Assembly: GCA_045560765.1 (NCBI GenBank)
Contig: JBJKZD010000005.1
Span: 1-64,000, forward strand
Source: UBA9926 sp913064795
Lineage (GTDB): Bacteria; Pseudomonadota; Gammaproteobacteria; Pseudomonadales; Azotimanducaceae
Length of the DNA stretch: 64,000 bases
Direction: 5' to 3'
Shown: positions 8,247 through 15,771 of the stretch, in pieces
Numbering within the stretch: position 1 is the first letter of the stretch
Layout of the letters: each line of letters starts with the position of its first letter
Program-made: the position numbers and the translations under genes
Notes under the pieces: generated by a model
What the model was told of the DNA's origin: nothing
Database searches by the model: none
The model's input: the letters and a program-made list of their open reading frames with translations, nothing else

Positions 8247-9344
8247 TTAAGACGCAAAATCTAAGAGTGCCTTAAACCCTGAAGGGGCATGGGGTCCAAT
8301 CACGAGTTGCTCTAGCACCCCTTGCCCAACCTCCTGCCCCGCATCGGTCGTCAATTCTGCACGGCATAGGGCCTGTACATGAACATTATCTGGAGTAACC
8401 GAATCGGTTCGATAACGCTCACGAATGACCGATAGATCACCGTGATAACTACCATGGCGGTGCGTGGGATGGCCATAACCCAAGCCTTTCATGTAAAAAT
8501 TCCAGCTCGGCGTTAAGATCACCGAATAATCAGCGCCCGCGGCTGAAGTCATCTCAATGGTCGCTGTTCTGGCAAAGCGCGTTCCTGGCTGATACTCAAT
8601 CGAGAGATGACAATGGGCCATCTGAAGCTCTGGCCCGCCGCCGATTTTAGGGACCAATACGGCGTTCTCATTCCAGGCAGCCCCGCTTGCGTCTTGGTTA
8701 ACAAAATAATGAATACTAAAATCTTTGAAGTTCAAAGGCGCCCACATCCAATAAAATTGAAACCCAGAAGCTGCGGGGTTCGGCTGAGCATCAGGCTCGC
8801 CAATGGTGCGAATTCCCCATGACCGATCTCGAGTGCCCTGAAATCCACTTGCAGTCACTTCGATCACCTGCTCACCGTGGGTTATAGATCCTGACCAAGT
8901 CCCATTCTGCATCATTCGCGTTAAATCCATGCTCAGCTGGGCCCCGGTTCTACGAATAAACCGAGGTTCTTCATGGGGGGGAATAAACGCTGTGAACAGC
9001 AAGTCGCAATGCATGCCAGATTCTGCATCATCACACATAATTCTTATCTGACTCAGCGGCTCCTGAATCTCGAGGCTTAGCGGGCCGATCTGGGTTTCTA
9101 AGCGCTCCATCGACATGGTCTTCGAAGCAATCACATTATGTTGCTCGCCCTCCACGACCAACGAGAAGGCGGCATCCATCACGTCCACATAGGGATAGAC
9201 GCCCAGGGCGAAAGCAAAAAATACCGAGCCGTCCTGGTTGTAACCGTTAAAAAAATACCGGTCATAGAAATTACGGTTACCCCCGACATACGCCATGGGC
9301 TCGGGTGTTTGGTGCAAAGGGTAATCATCCCCTTTCGACAGCAT
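8247..9344 (-). CDS. Conserved-looking protein of unknown function, possibly lipocalin/AttH-like
   Basis: A 365-residue protein with no signal peptide or membrane segment. It is rich in aromatic residues and alternating patterns typical of beta sheet, and contains GTRDRSWGIR, a signature I associate with AttH/CrtC-like two-domain lipocalin-type folds; that assignment is tentative. Other visible features are GNRNFYDRYFFNGY near the start and YGHPTHRHGSY near the end. The real function is unknown to me. It converges with cmoB (7-bp gap) and diverges from the nucleoside carrier. Similar proteins in lipid- and steroid-degrading bacteria would fit the acyl-CoA genes of this window, but this is inference. 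Confidence 0.7.
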   Translation of the reverse strand: MLSKGDDYPLHQTPEPMAYVGGNRNFYDRYFFNGYNQDGSVFFAFALGVYPYVDVMDAAFSLVVEGEQHNVIASKTMSMERLETQIGPLSLEIQEPLSQIRIMCDDAESGMHCDLLFTAFIPPHEEPRFIRRTGAQLSMDLTRMMQNGTWSGSITHGEQVIEVTASGFQGTRDRSWGIRTIGEPDAQPNPAASGFQFYWMWAPLNFKDFSIHYFVNQDASGAAWNENAVLVPKIGGGPELQMAHCHLSIEYQPGTRFARTATIEMTSAAGADYSVILTPSWNFYMKGLGYGHPTHRHGSYHGDLSVIRERYRTDSVTPDNVHVQALCRAELTTDAGQEVGQGVLEQLVIGPHAPSGFKALLDFAS

Positions 9345-9372
9345 GCGTTTCTCCTAGTATCGATTCTGAGGG

Positions 9373-9434
9373 TAGATTGCTATGAATCGGACCTAGGGTC
9401 AAAACACTTAGCCACATTCCATTTAGATTGCTAT
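9373..9434. promoter_or_regulatory. Two 11-bp direct repeats between diverging genes
   Basis: TAGATTGCTAT occurs at 9373-9383 and again at 9424-9434, 51 bp apart, in the 121-bp gap between the unknown gene and the nucleoside carrier. The second copy overlaps a TATTAT that could be a -10 element (9432-9437) for the carrier. This is a possible operator pair. Confidence 0.35.
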
Positions 9435-9465
9435 TATTTTCACTGCTCAACCAAACAATGCGCTT

Positions 9466-10677
9466 ATGATCAGTCTTGTCGCCATCCTACTCCTGCCTCT
9501 GCTGGCGTTCGCACTGTCGACGAACCGGGGCGCAATCTCAAAAAGAACCGTAATCGGGGCCTTCTTGCTCCAAGCCGGTCTCGGCGGGCTAATACTCTAC
9601 GTACCCCTAGGTAAGGACGTCCTCGCGGCCCTGGCCGAAAGGGTGGTTGCCCTCCTCGGCTTTTCCCGTGCGGGGATTGAGTTTTTGTTCGGGAGCTTGG
9701 TCAACGAAGACAGCGGATTTATCTTCGCAATCAATGTGCTCCCGGTGATCATCTTTTTCTCGGCGCTGATTGCCGTCCTATACTATCTGAACATCATGCA
9801 GTGGCTCGTAAGAATCATTGGCGGTGCGCTTCGAAAGTTGATCAAAACCAGCCACACCGAATCAATGGCCTCGGCCGCCAACATCTTCATCGGCCAAACA
9901 GAAGCGCCCTTAGTCGTCAGACCCTATATCGCAGGCATGACCCGATCTGAACTCTTTGCCGTCATGGTTGGGGGACTTGCCTCAATTGCCGGCTCGGTCA
10001 TGGCAGGCTACGCGGCTCTGGGCATCGAGGTGAAATATCTCTTGGCTGCCAGCTTTATGGCCGCACCGGGCGGTCTTATGATGGCTAAGATCATGATCCC
10101 AGAAACCGAAACACCTGTGGATCCAGAGGACCAATCGGGCCTCGACAATCAGCAGTACGTCAACATTTTTGATGCTGCAGCCGCCGGGGCGATGACGGGA
10201 TTACAGATGGCGGCGGCTGTGGGCGCGATGCTCCTGGCCTTTATTGCACTGATCGCGGTACTCAATGGCATTCTTGGATGGGCCGGCGCACTGGTCGGAT
10301 TTGATTCAATCACGCTCGAGATGCTACTCGGCTACCTTTTCCAGCCCGTCGCTTTCTTGCTGGGTGTACCTTGGTCAGAGGCCAATATTGCAGGCAGCCT
10401 GATTGGTCAAAAACTCGTTCTCAATGAATTTGTGGCGTATATCTCGTTTTTGAATGAGGCTGAAGGGCTGTCGCCCTTGAGTCAGGCCATCGTTATCTTT
10501 GCGCTGTGCGGATTTGCCAATTTTTCTTCGATCGCCATTTTGCTCGGCGGCCTAGGCGCCCTGGCCCCAAATCGCCGTGATGATATTTCAAGACTCGGCA
10601 TTAGGGCATTGTGTTGCGCAACCCTTGCAAACTTAATGAGCGCAGCCCTCGCCGGATTCTTCCTGTCCTTTTCATAG
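9466..10677 (+). CDS. Concentrative nucleoside transporter (CNT/NupC family)
   Basis: A 403-residue polytopic inner-membrane protein with CNT family organisation: an N-terminal three-helix block, the GFIFAINVLPVIIFFSALI segment, and the core signatures ANIFIGQTEAPLVVRPY and AAPGGLMMAK. In this family the GQTEAP loop binds nucleoside and cation. It would import nucleosides with H+ or Na+. Length matches NupC (about 400). The downstream 2OG oxygenase begins 14 bp after the stop and may be co-transcribed. No clear Shine-Dalgarno sequence precedes the ATG. Nucleoside selectivity cannot be inferred. Confidence 0.92.
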   Translation: MISLVAILLLPLLAFALSTNRGAISKRTVIGAFLLQAGLGGLILYVPLGKDVLAALAERVVALLGFSRAGIEFLFGSLVNEDSGFIFAINVLPVIIFFSALIAVLYYLNIMQWLVRIIGGALRKLIKTSHTESMASAANIFIGQTEAPLVVRPYIAGMTRSELFAVMVGGLASIAGSVMAGYAALGIEVKYLLAASFMAAPGGLMMAKIMIPETETPVDPEDQSGLDNQQYVNIFDAAAAGAMTGLQMAAAVGAMLLAFIALIAVLNGILGWAGALVGFDSITLEMLLGYLFQPVAFLLGVPWSEANIAGSLIGQKLVLNEFVAYISFLNEAEGLSPLSQAIVIFALCGFANFSSIAILLGGLGALAPNRRDDISRLGIRALCCATLANLMSAALAGFFLSFS

Positions 10678-10690
10678 CCGACTTCGAGCC

Positions 10691-11539
10691 ATGCCTGAAT
10701 CAACCCTGCCTTTAATTTCGATGCATTCAGATCGCTGGGATGAGGATTTTGTTGCCTCTTTGCATGAATATGGCTTTGCTGCGCTGACAGATCATCCCAT
10801 CGACATGGGGCTCGTTCGAAAAATTTACGATGACTGGGAGACTTTTTTTGGTCTCGAAGAAAAACACGACTTCACATTCAATCAAGAAACCCAAGACGGT
10901 TTCTTTAGCCTGAAAAACGCCGAATCCGCCAAGGGTGTTTCGGTGCAGGATCACAAAGAGTATTTCCATTTCTACCCATGGGGCCAATGCCCAACCCGCC
11001 TCAAGAACGAGCTTCTCAGGTACTACACCTCAGCGCAGGCCTTTGCGAAAATCCTGTTACAAAAAGTCGAGGATTTCGCACCTGAACCGGTTTCCGGTCA
11101 ATTCTTAGAACCGCTCTCGGGCATGATCGATCAAAGTGATTCGAGTCTGCTGCGTATATTGCATTATCCACCTGTCCCGGAAGGCGCGGATGTACCCAGA
11201 GCCAGTGCCCACGAAGATATCAACTTACTGACGCTCCTGCCTGCCTCAAGCGGCCCGGGCCTCGAAATTCTTGACCGATCCGGCCATTGGCTTGAGATTG
11301 CAGACCGTGATGACCAAATTCTGATTAACACGGGTGACATGCTGAGTGAAGCTTCCAGTCAGTACTTCCCCTCAACCACACACAGAGTCTGCAATAGCGA
11401 GGGAGCGCTCGCTCTCAAAAGCCGGATGTCCCTGCCCCTGTTTTTGCATCCGCGGCCAGAGGTTCAGCTATCAACCCGTTATACCGCGGGAGACTATCTT
11501 CATGAGCGCCTACTGGAGCTTGGGGTGATCTCACCATAG
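10691..11539 (+). CDS. Isopenicillin N synthase-like 2OG-Fe(II) oxygenase
   Basis: A 282-residue cytosolic oxygenase of the DIOX_N/2OG-FeII_Oxy type. The jelly-roll core shows the iron ligands HED in ASAHEDINLLTLLP, the distal His in STTHRVCNSE, and the R-x-S pair in KSRMSLPLF that normally binds 2-oxoglutarate. The N-terminal part (DEDFVASLHEYGFAALTDHP) resembles the N-terminal domain of this family. Such enzymes hydroxylate or desaturate small molecules. It follows the nucleoside carrier with a 14-bp gap, so a shared transcript is likely. The substrate is unknown; with this context a modified nucleoside or base is only a guess. Confidence 0.85.
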   Translation: MPESTLPLISMHSDRWDEDFVASLHEYGFAALTDHPIDMGLVRKIYDDWETFFGLEEKHDFTFNQETQDGFFSLKNAESAKGVSVQDHKEYFHFYPWGQCPTRLKNELLRYYTSAQAFAKILLQKVEDFAPEPVSGQFLEPLSGMIDQSDSSLLRILHYPPVPEGADVPRASAHEDINLLTLLPASSGPGLEILDRSGHWLEIADRDDQILINTGDMLSEASSQYFPSTTHRVCNSEGALALKSRMSLPLFLHPRPEVQLSTRYTAGDYLHERLLELGVISP

Positions 11540-11592
11540 AAATCTTCAAGGCATTCACCTTGACTCATTGACCTCGAATCACCACCACCCAA

Positions 11593-12786
11593 TCAATGAC
11601 CCCGTTTCAAAGCCCAGGCTAAAAACTCCTCCGGCGGCATGGGTTTGGCGATGAAATAACCCTGGATCAGATCAACCCCAAGTTCACGGCACAGCGCAAG
11701 GTCCTCCGCGTCTTCAGCACCTTCAGCAACAGACGAGATCCCTAACAACTTCGCAAGATTGACACTCGATTCAAAGATTGCCCTTGCGGAAGGTTTCTGC
11801 TGAGCGCCTGCGACAAAGGCTCGATCTATTTTAAGCTCGGTAAACGGAAATTTTCTGAGCTGCTCCATCGATGAAAACCCTGTGCCAAAATCATCGATTG
11901 AAATCCCAAAGCCTTTGAGCCGAAGCCGGGTCAACGCCGACAAAACCGAAGAGACATCCTCGGCAATTTTGCTTTCAGAGACCTCTAGAATGACGAGCTC
12001 GGCTGGCGCCTCGGCTTGCGAAATGATCCGTTCGAGATCAGCCACGACCTTCTCAGGCTGCATTAAATCGTTGATTGAAAAGTTACAAGATAACTTCCAG
12101 CGATGCCCAAGCTGTTGCCAATCTCTGAGTTGCGTCATCGCCATGCTGAAAACCGCACGGGTTAAAGATTGCATCAGATCACTGCGCTCAGCAACGGGAA
12201 TCACCGCCCCAGGCCCAAGCCGTCGCCCGTCTGGCGTTTCCCAGCGAAGTAAAGCCTCGGCGCCAACCAGATCTAAGGTCAGCGCATCCACTTTGGGTTG
12301 ATAAACGAGTCGCAATGCACCCGCCGAAATACCATCGCGAATCTCGGCTTCTGAGAGCTCATCCTGAACTGGGAATGTCTGCTCGACCGCAGCTGCTTTA
12401 ATTTCGACCCGATCCAGTAAGCGTGTCATTTTATCGCGATCAATGGGTTTAGAGATGGACCCAACCACATTCACACCGAGGTCTCGAGCCAGATCCTCGG
12501 CCACTTCGAGCAATCGTTGATCCTCACCACTGAAAAGAATCAAAGCAGGTTTTTCTTCCAGTCCTGCCAAGATGTTGAGAAATTCAATCCCATCCATTTC
12601 TGGCATATTGAGATCGAGAATCAACAGGTCCCAACCTTCCGCAAGCCTGGCTTCCGCGGCGTGCCCGTCTCCTTCAGCCCCCAGTCGACTGATCCCCAAT
12701 AATTGGAGTAATTTGGAAACAACAGAACGTTGAAAAACATCGTCATCAACGATCAAAACCCGTAGCGCGGACCAATGATCAGACAA
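11593..12786 (-). CDS. Response regulator with EAL (cyclic-di-GMP phosphodiesterase) domain
   Basis: A 397-residue cytosolic protein. Residues 8-125 form a receiver with the acidic cluster DDD (14-16), phospho-acceptor D58 in LILDLNMPEMDG and K113. Residues 145-390 form an EAL domain with E177 in AEALLRW, NFSIND, IDDFGTGFSS, LKIDR, VAEGAED and LIQGYF, so all residues usually needed for Mg2+ and c-di-GMP hydrolysis are present. It probably lowers c-di-GMP when phosphorylated. No output DNA-binding domain follows. The start is a TTG because a strong AAGGAGG lies 5 nt before it; an upstream ATG (12828) has no such site. The partner kinase is not adjacent; the hybrid kinase at 28.5 kb is one candidate. 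Confidence 0.93.
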   Translation of the reverse strand: MSDHWSALRVLIVDDDVFQRSVVSKLLQLLGISRLGAEGDGHAAEARLAEGWDLLILDLNMPEMDGIEFLNILAGLEEKPALILFSGEDQRLLEVAEDLARDLGVNVVGSISKPIDRDKMTRLLDRVEIKAAAVEQTFPVQDELSEAEIRDGISAGALRLVYQPKVDALTLDLVGAEALLRWETPDGRRLGPGAVIPVAERSDLMQSLTRAVFSMAMTQLRDWQQLGHRWKLSCNFSINDLMQPEKVVADLERIISQAEAPAELVILEVSESKIAEDVSSVLSALTRLRLKGFGISIDDFGTGFSSMEQLRKFPFTELKIDRAFVAGAQQKPSARAIFESSVNLAKLLGISSVAEGAEDAEDLALCRELGVDLIQGYFIAKPMPPEEFLAWALKRGH

Positions 12787-12798
12787 AGCAACCTCCTT
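12784..12798 (-). promoter_or_regulatory. Strong Shine-Dalgarno choosing a TTG start
   Basis: On the minus strand AAGGAGG (12798-12792) is followed by five bases and TTG (12786-12784). This places translation start of the receiver-EAL gene 14 codons inside the longest open frame. Confidence 0.7.
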
Positions 12799-12989
12799 AA
12801 GCACTGAAATAGGATCATTTGGATACATTTATCCAGAGTCTTTACCGAATAGAACCGCTTTTCAAGTGCTTAACAAGCGCTCAGCGAATCGTGCCTGCAT
12901 CGGCCTTTGACCCGGCTAATTTTGGTGGGCCCAGCTCCGGCCCAGAGCTTGGGAATCTGTACCAACGACCTATCCCGACCTCGACTCAA

Positions 12990-14339
12990 TCAGGCGCTTG
13001 ATCTTAATGACTCGGCATCATGCAGTTCAAATCGGATAGGTAAATGCTTGAACCCATGAACAAAACTCGCGCGGAGCCGTTCCGGCTCTCCCGCCAAACT
13101 CATGGATTTGATTCTTGGAATAAAAGCGCTGAAAAAAAGCCGCATTTCAAGGCGAGCCAGCAGTAACCCTAAACATTGGTGAGGCCCGGTACCGAATGCC
13201 AAGTGCCGATTAGGCTTTCTTTGAATATTAAAGACTTCCGGTTGATCAAAAATTTCCTCATCAAAATTCGAAGACGCGTACATCAGACCAACGTGTTCAC
13301 CCGCTTTAATGGTCTTCCCCCGCAGCTCATAGTCGCGTGTTGCTGTCCTTGCAAACTGAGCAACCGGCGTCGTCCAACGTATCATTTCTTCCACCGCTAA
13401 CTTAACGGCTTCTTCATCGTGACAGGTCGCTTGTAGCAGCGCCAACTGATCAGGGTGAGTCAAAAGCGCATGCAGCCCTCCGGAAATCGCGTTACGGGTT
13501 GTATCATGCCCAGCGGTGGCAATAATCGTGTAATAGGAAACCAGCTCTTTGTAGGGCAGATACGCGCCATCAATTTGACCATTGGCAATATACGAGGCGA
13601 GATCTTCTGTCGGGCGGGCCCGCTTCTCATCGGTCAGGTCAGAGAAATAATTATAAATATCCTTGATCGTATCGAAGATCGACAGCGGATCATCTGCCAT
13701 TCTCTTCATCTCAGGGTCATCACCAGCGAAGAGTTCATTGGTCAACTTGAGTATCCGCCATTCATCCTCCACCGGGATCCCAAGCAATTCGCTGATCAGT
13801 TTTAGCGGTGGAAACACCGCAACATCCTGCACGAAATCAACGGTTCTATCCCCGCCTCCCCCGCGCATGTCTTCTAAAATCGTTTCAGTAATATCGGTGA
13901 GCCGCGCTTCGAGCGCTTTAATATTGGTCGGCTTAAACCAGGGCTGGACCAACGCTCTATAGCGAGTATGGTCTGGCGGATCCATCTGCACCAAAGAACG
14001 AATCAGTCCCCCCTCTCCTGCCGACGCCAGCACCTCGAGAATTTTTGGACTGTCTTGCAGCCGATTAAATATCTCGACCATTATTTCTTGCTGCATTTCA
14101 GGCGTCGCTGCCTGGCGCATTAAAAGGGGGCGGGGTTCACTGACAAAGCATTCGGGTTGTTTTTCAATTTCAACAATATCCGCATGCTTGGTAATCGCCC
14201 AAAATGGCTTGAACCCCTCAGCAGTAATCTGCCTGACCGGGTCATTGCGGCGAAGCCAAGCAAAAGCCTCAAAAGGATGGCCATAATCACCATAAAAATC
14301 AGGCGAGATCACCACCTCGTCATCAAATGAAGTTGTCAT
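12990..14339 (-). CDS. Cytochrome P450
   Basis: A 449-residue soluble bacterial P450 with all hallmark elements: the I-helix AGHDTT (276-281) for O2 activation, E318-x-x-R321 of the K-helix, and the heme-binding loop AFGTGPHQCLG with C389 as thiolate ligand. No membrane anchor is present, as usual for bacterial class I enzymes, so it needs a ferredoxin and reductase; none is encoded nearby. Its start ATG lies 17 bp inside the end of the symporter gene and has GGAG 8 nt upstream, so the two are translationally linked. Substrate is unknown; terpene, fatty acid or steroid hydroxylation are family possibilities. Confidence 0.95.
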   Translation of the reverse strand: MTTSFDDEVVISPDFYGDYGHPFEAFAWLRRNDPVRQITAEGFKPFWAITKHADIVEIEKQPECFVSEPRPLLMRQAATPEMQQEIMVEIFNRLQDSPKILEVLASAGEGGLIRSLVQMDPPDHTRYRALVQPWFKPTNIKALEARLTDITETILEDMRGGGGDRTVDFVQDVAVFPPLKLISELLGIPVEDEWRILKLTNELFAGDDPEMKRMADDPLSIFDTIKDIYNYFSDLTDEKRARPTEDLASYIANGQIDGAYLPYKELVSYYTIIATAGHDTTRNAISGGLHALLTHPDQLALLQATCHDEEAVKLAVEEMIRWTTPVAQFARTATRDYELRGKTIKAGEHVGLMYASSNFDEEIFDQPEVFNIQRKPNRHLAFGTGPHQCLGLLLARLEMRLFFSAFIPRIKSMSLAGEPERLRASFVHGFKHLPIRFELHDAESLRSSA

Positions 14340-15699
14340 TGCGCTTCTCCGTGTTGGAATCGACTGAAGGGGTCGGCATTTTCAAAATTCGCTGGGTCAA
14401 AGTTCCCGCTATCATTGACCCGCTAACATTTAACGCGGTTCGCGCCATATCGATCAATGGTTCGATTGAAATCAACAACGCCACCAGGGTCACAGGCAGC
14501 CCCATCGCTGGCAAAACAACCAACGCTGCGAAGGTTGCGCCTCCGCCCACCCCAGCGATACCAAACGAACTAATCGTGACAATGAGCAGCAGCGGCAATA
14601 AGAAGTCGGCGGCCATCGGATCCAAGCCCAGACTGGGCGCAATCATTACCGCTAGCATCGCTGGATAAATTCCTGCACATCCATTTTGACCGATTGTGGC
14701 TCCAAAGGTTGCCGATAGATTTGCTATGGGTGGAGGATTCCTTAATCCTCGGATTTGAACCTCCACGTTAATCGGTATTGTGGCTGCTGAAGATCGAGAC
14801 GCAAAAGCAAAACTCAAAGCCGGCCAAGCTTGACTAAAAAAATGAGACGGCGAAAGTCCTGCAACTTTCAAAATCAGACCGTGCACCAAAAACATCAACA
14901 GGATCGCCGCATAGGAGGCAAGGATGAACCCCAATAGATTGAAGATATCACTGGCATTGGCACTGGCGCTGACATGCAGCATCAGCGCCAGCACGCCATA
15001 GGGGGTGAGATGAATCACGAGTCTAACCAGGGCCATCACGAGCGCCTGGATGGCCTCAATCCCTTTTAGGATTCGCTCACCCAGAGCATTAGACTGAGTG
15101 CGAACAGACAGACCTGCGGTTCCAACCAACATCCCAAAAATAGCCACTGCAATAATGGAAGTCGGTCGAGTTCCAGACAAATCGGCAAAGATGTTGGTTG
15201 GCAAAAAACTCACCAGAATACTGGGCAATGACAAGTCGCTGACTTGCTCACTCCGGCGCCCAAGCGCCTCCGCCCTTGCAAGTTCTCGCTCGCCCTCGAC
15301 CAGCCCTGACAAATCAAGTCCGCTAAGGGCCGCGACCATTGCTCCAATGAGTGCGGCGACCAAGGTCGTCCCCATCAGAATGAGCACAACAAGCCCGCCG
15401 ATCCGTCCCAATGCGGCCACCGCTTCTAGCTTGATCACAGCTGCGATCATTGAAACCAGAACCAAAGGCATGACAATCATTTTAAGCAGGCTGACATACC
15501 CCGATGCAACCACATCGCTCCAACTGAGGAAGGTGGTGAGCGACTCGGTTTCGTCAGCGAAGTACGCTTTGGAGGCAAGGCCGAGGAACGCACCCAAGGC
15601 GACCGCGATCAGAACCCGACGGGATAGAGAAACCCCTCGACGCGCTAAAACATTGAGCCCTAACAATAACCCTATGAGCAGTGCGAACATCAAAACCAT
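14323..15699 (-). CDS. Dicarboxylate/amino acid:cation symporter, L-cystine carrier type (TcyP/YdjN-like)
   Basis: A 458-residue polytopic inner-membrane protein of the DAACS family. Long segments match the cystine carrier subgroup: SRSSAATIPINVE, FGATIGQNGCAGIYPAML, AGVGGGATFAALVVLPAMG and LIDMARTALNVSGS. The length agrees with E. coli YdjN/TcyP (about 463). It would import cystine or a related amino acid or dicarboxylate with Na+ or H+. It overlaps the P450 gene by 17 bp on the same strand, an unexpected pairing. The 72-bp gap to icd upstream contains a perfect hairpin, so this gene likely has its own promoter or depends on readthrough. Confidence 0.9.
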   Translation of the reverse strand: MVLMFALLIGLLLGLNVLARRGVSLSRRVLIAVALGAFLGLASKAYFADETESLTTFLSWSDVVASGYVSLLKMIVMPLVLVSMIAAVIKLEAVAALGRIGGLVVLILMGTTLVAALIGAMVAALSGLDLSGLVEGERELARAEALGRRSEQVSDLSLPSILVSFLPTNIFADLSGTRPTSIIAVAIFGMLVGTAGLSVRTQSNALGERILKGIEAIQALVMALVRLVIHLTPYGVLALMLHVSASANASDIFNLLGFILASYAAILLMFLVHGLILKVAGLSPSHFFSQAWPALSFAFASRSSAATIPINVEVQIRGLRNPPPIANLSATFGATIGQNGCAGIYPAMLAVMIAPSLGLDPMAADFLLPLLLIVTISSFGIAGVGGGATFAALVVLPAMGLPVTLVALLISIEPLIDMARTALNVSGSMIAGTLTQRILKMPTPSVDSNTEKRNDNFI

Positions 15700-15722
15700 T
15701 AGATGATCTCGATCACATCGCT

Positions 15723-15748
15723 GCTGCGCTGACCCAATTCAGCGCAGC
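15723..15748 (-). terminator. Perfect 10-bp hairpin without T-tract after icd
   Basis: GCTGCGCTGA and its exact complement TCAGCGCAGC enclose a 6-nt loop. The structure lies 24 nt after the icd stop codon on the minus strand. It has no U-run, so it may protect the 3' end or pause polymerase rather than terminate on its own. Confidence 0.5.
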
Positions 15749-15771
15749 CACGGCCTGCTGGCAAGTATCAA

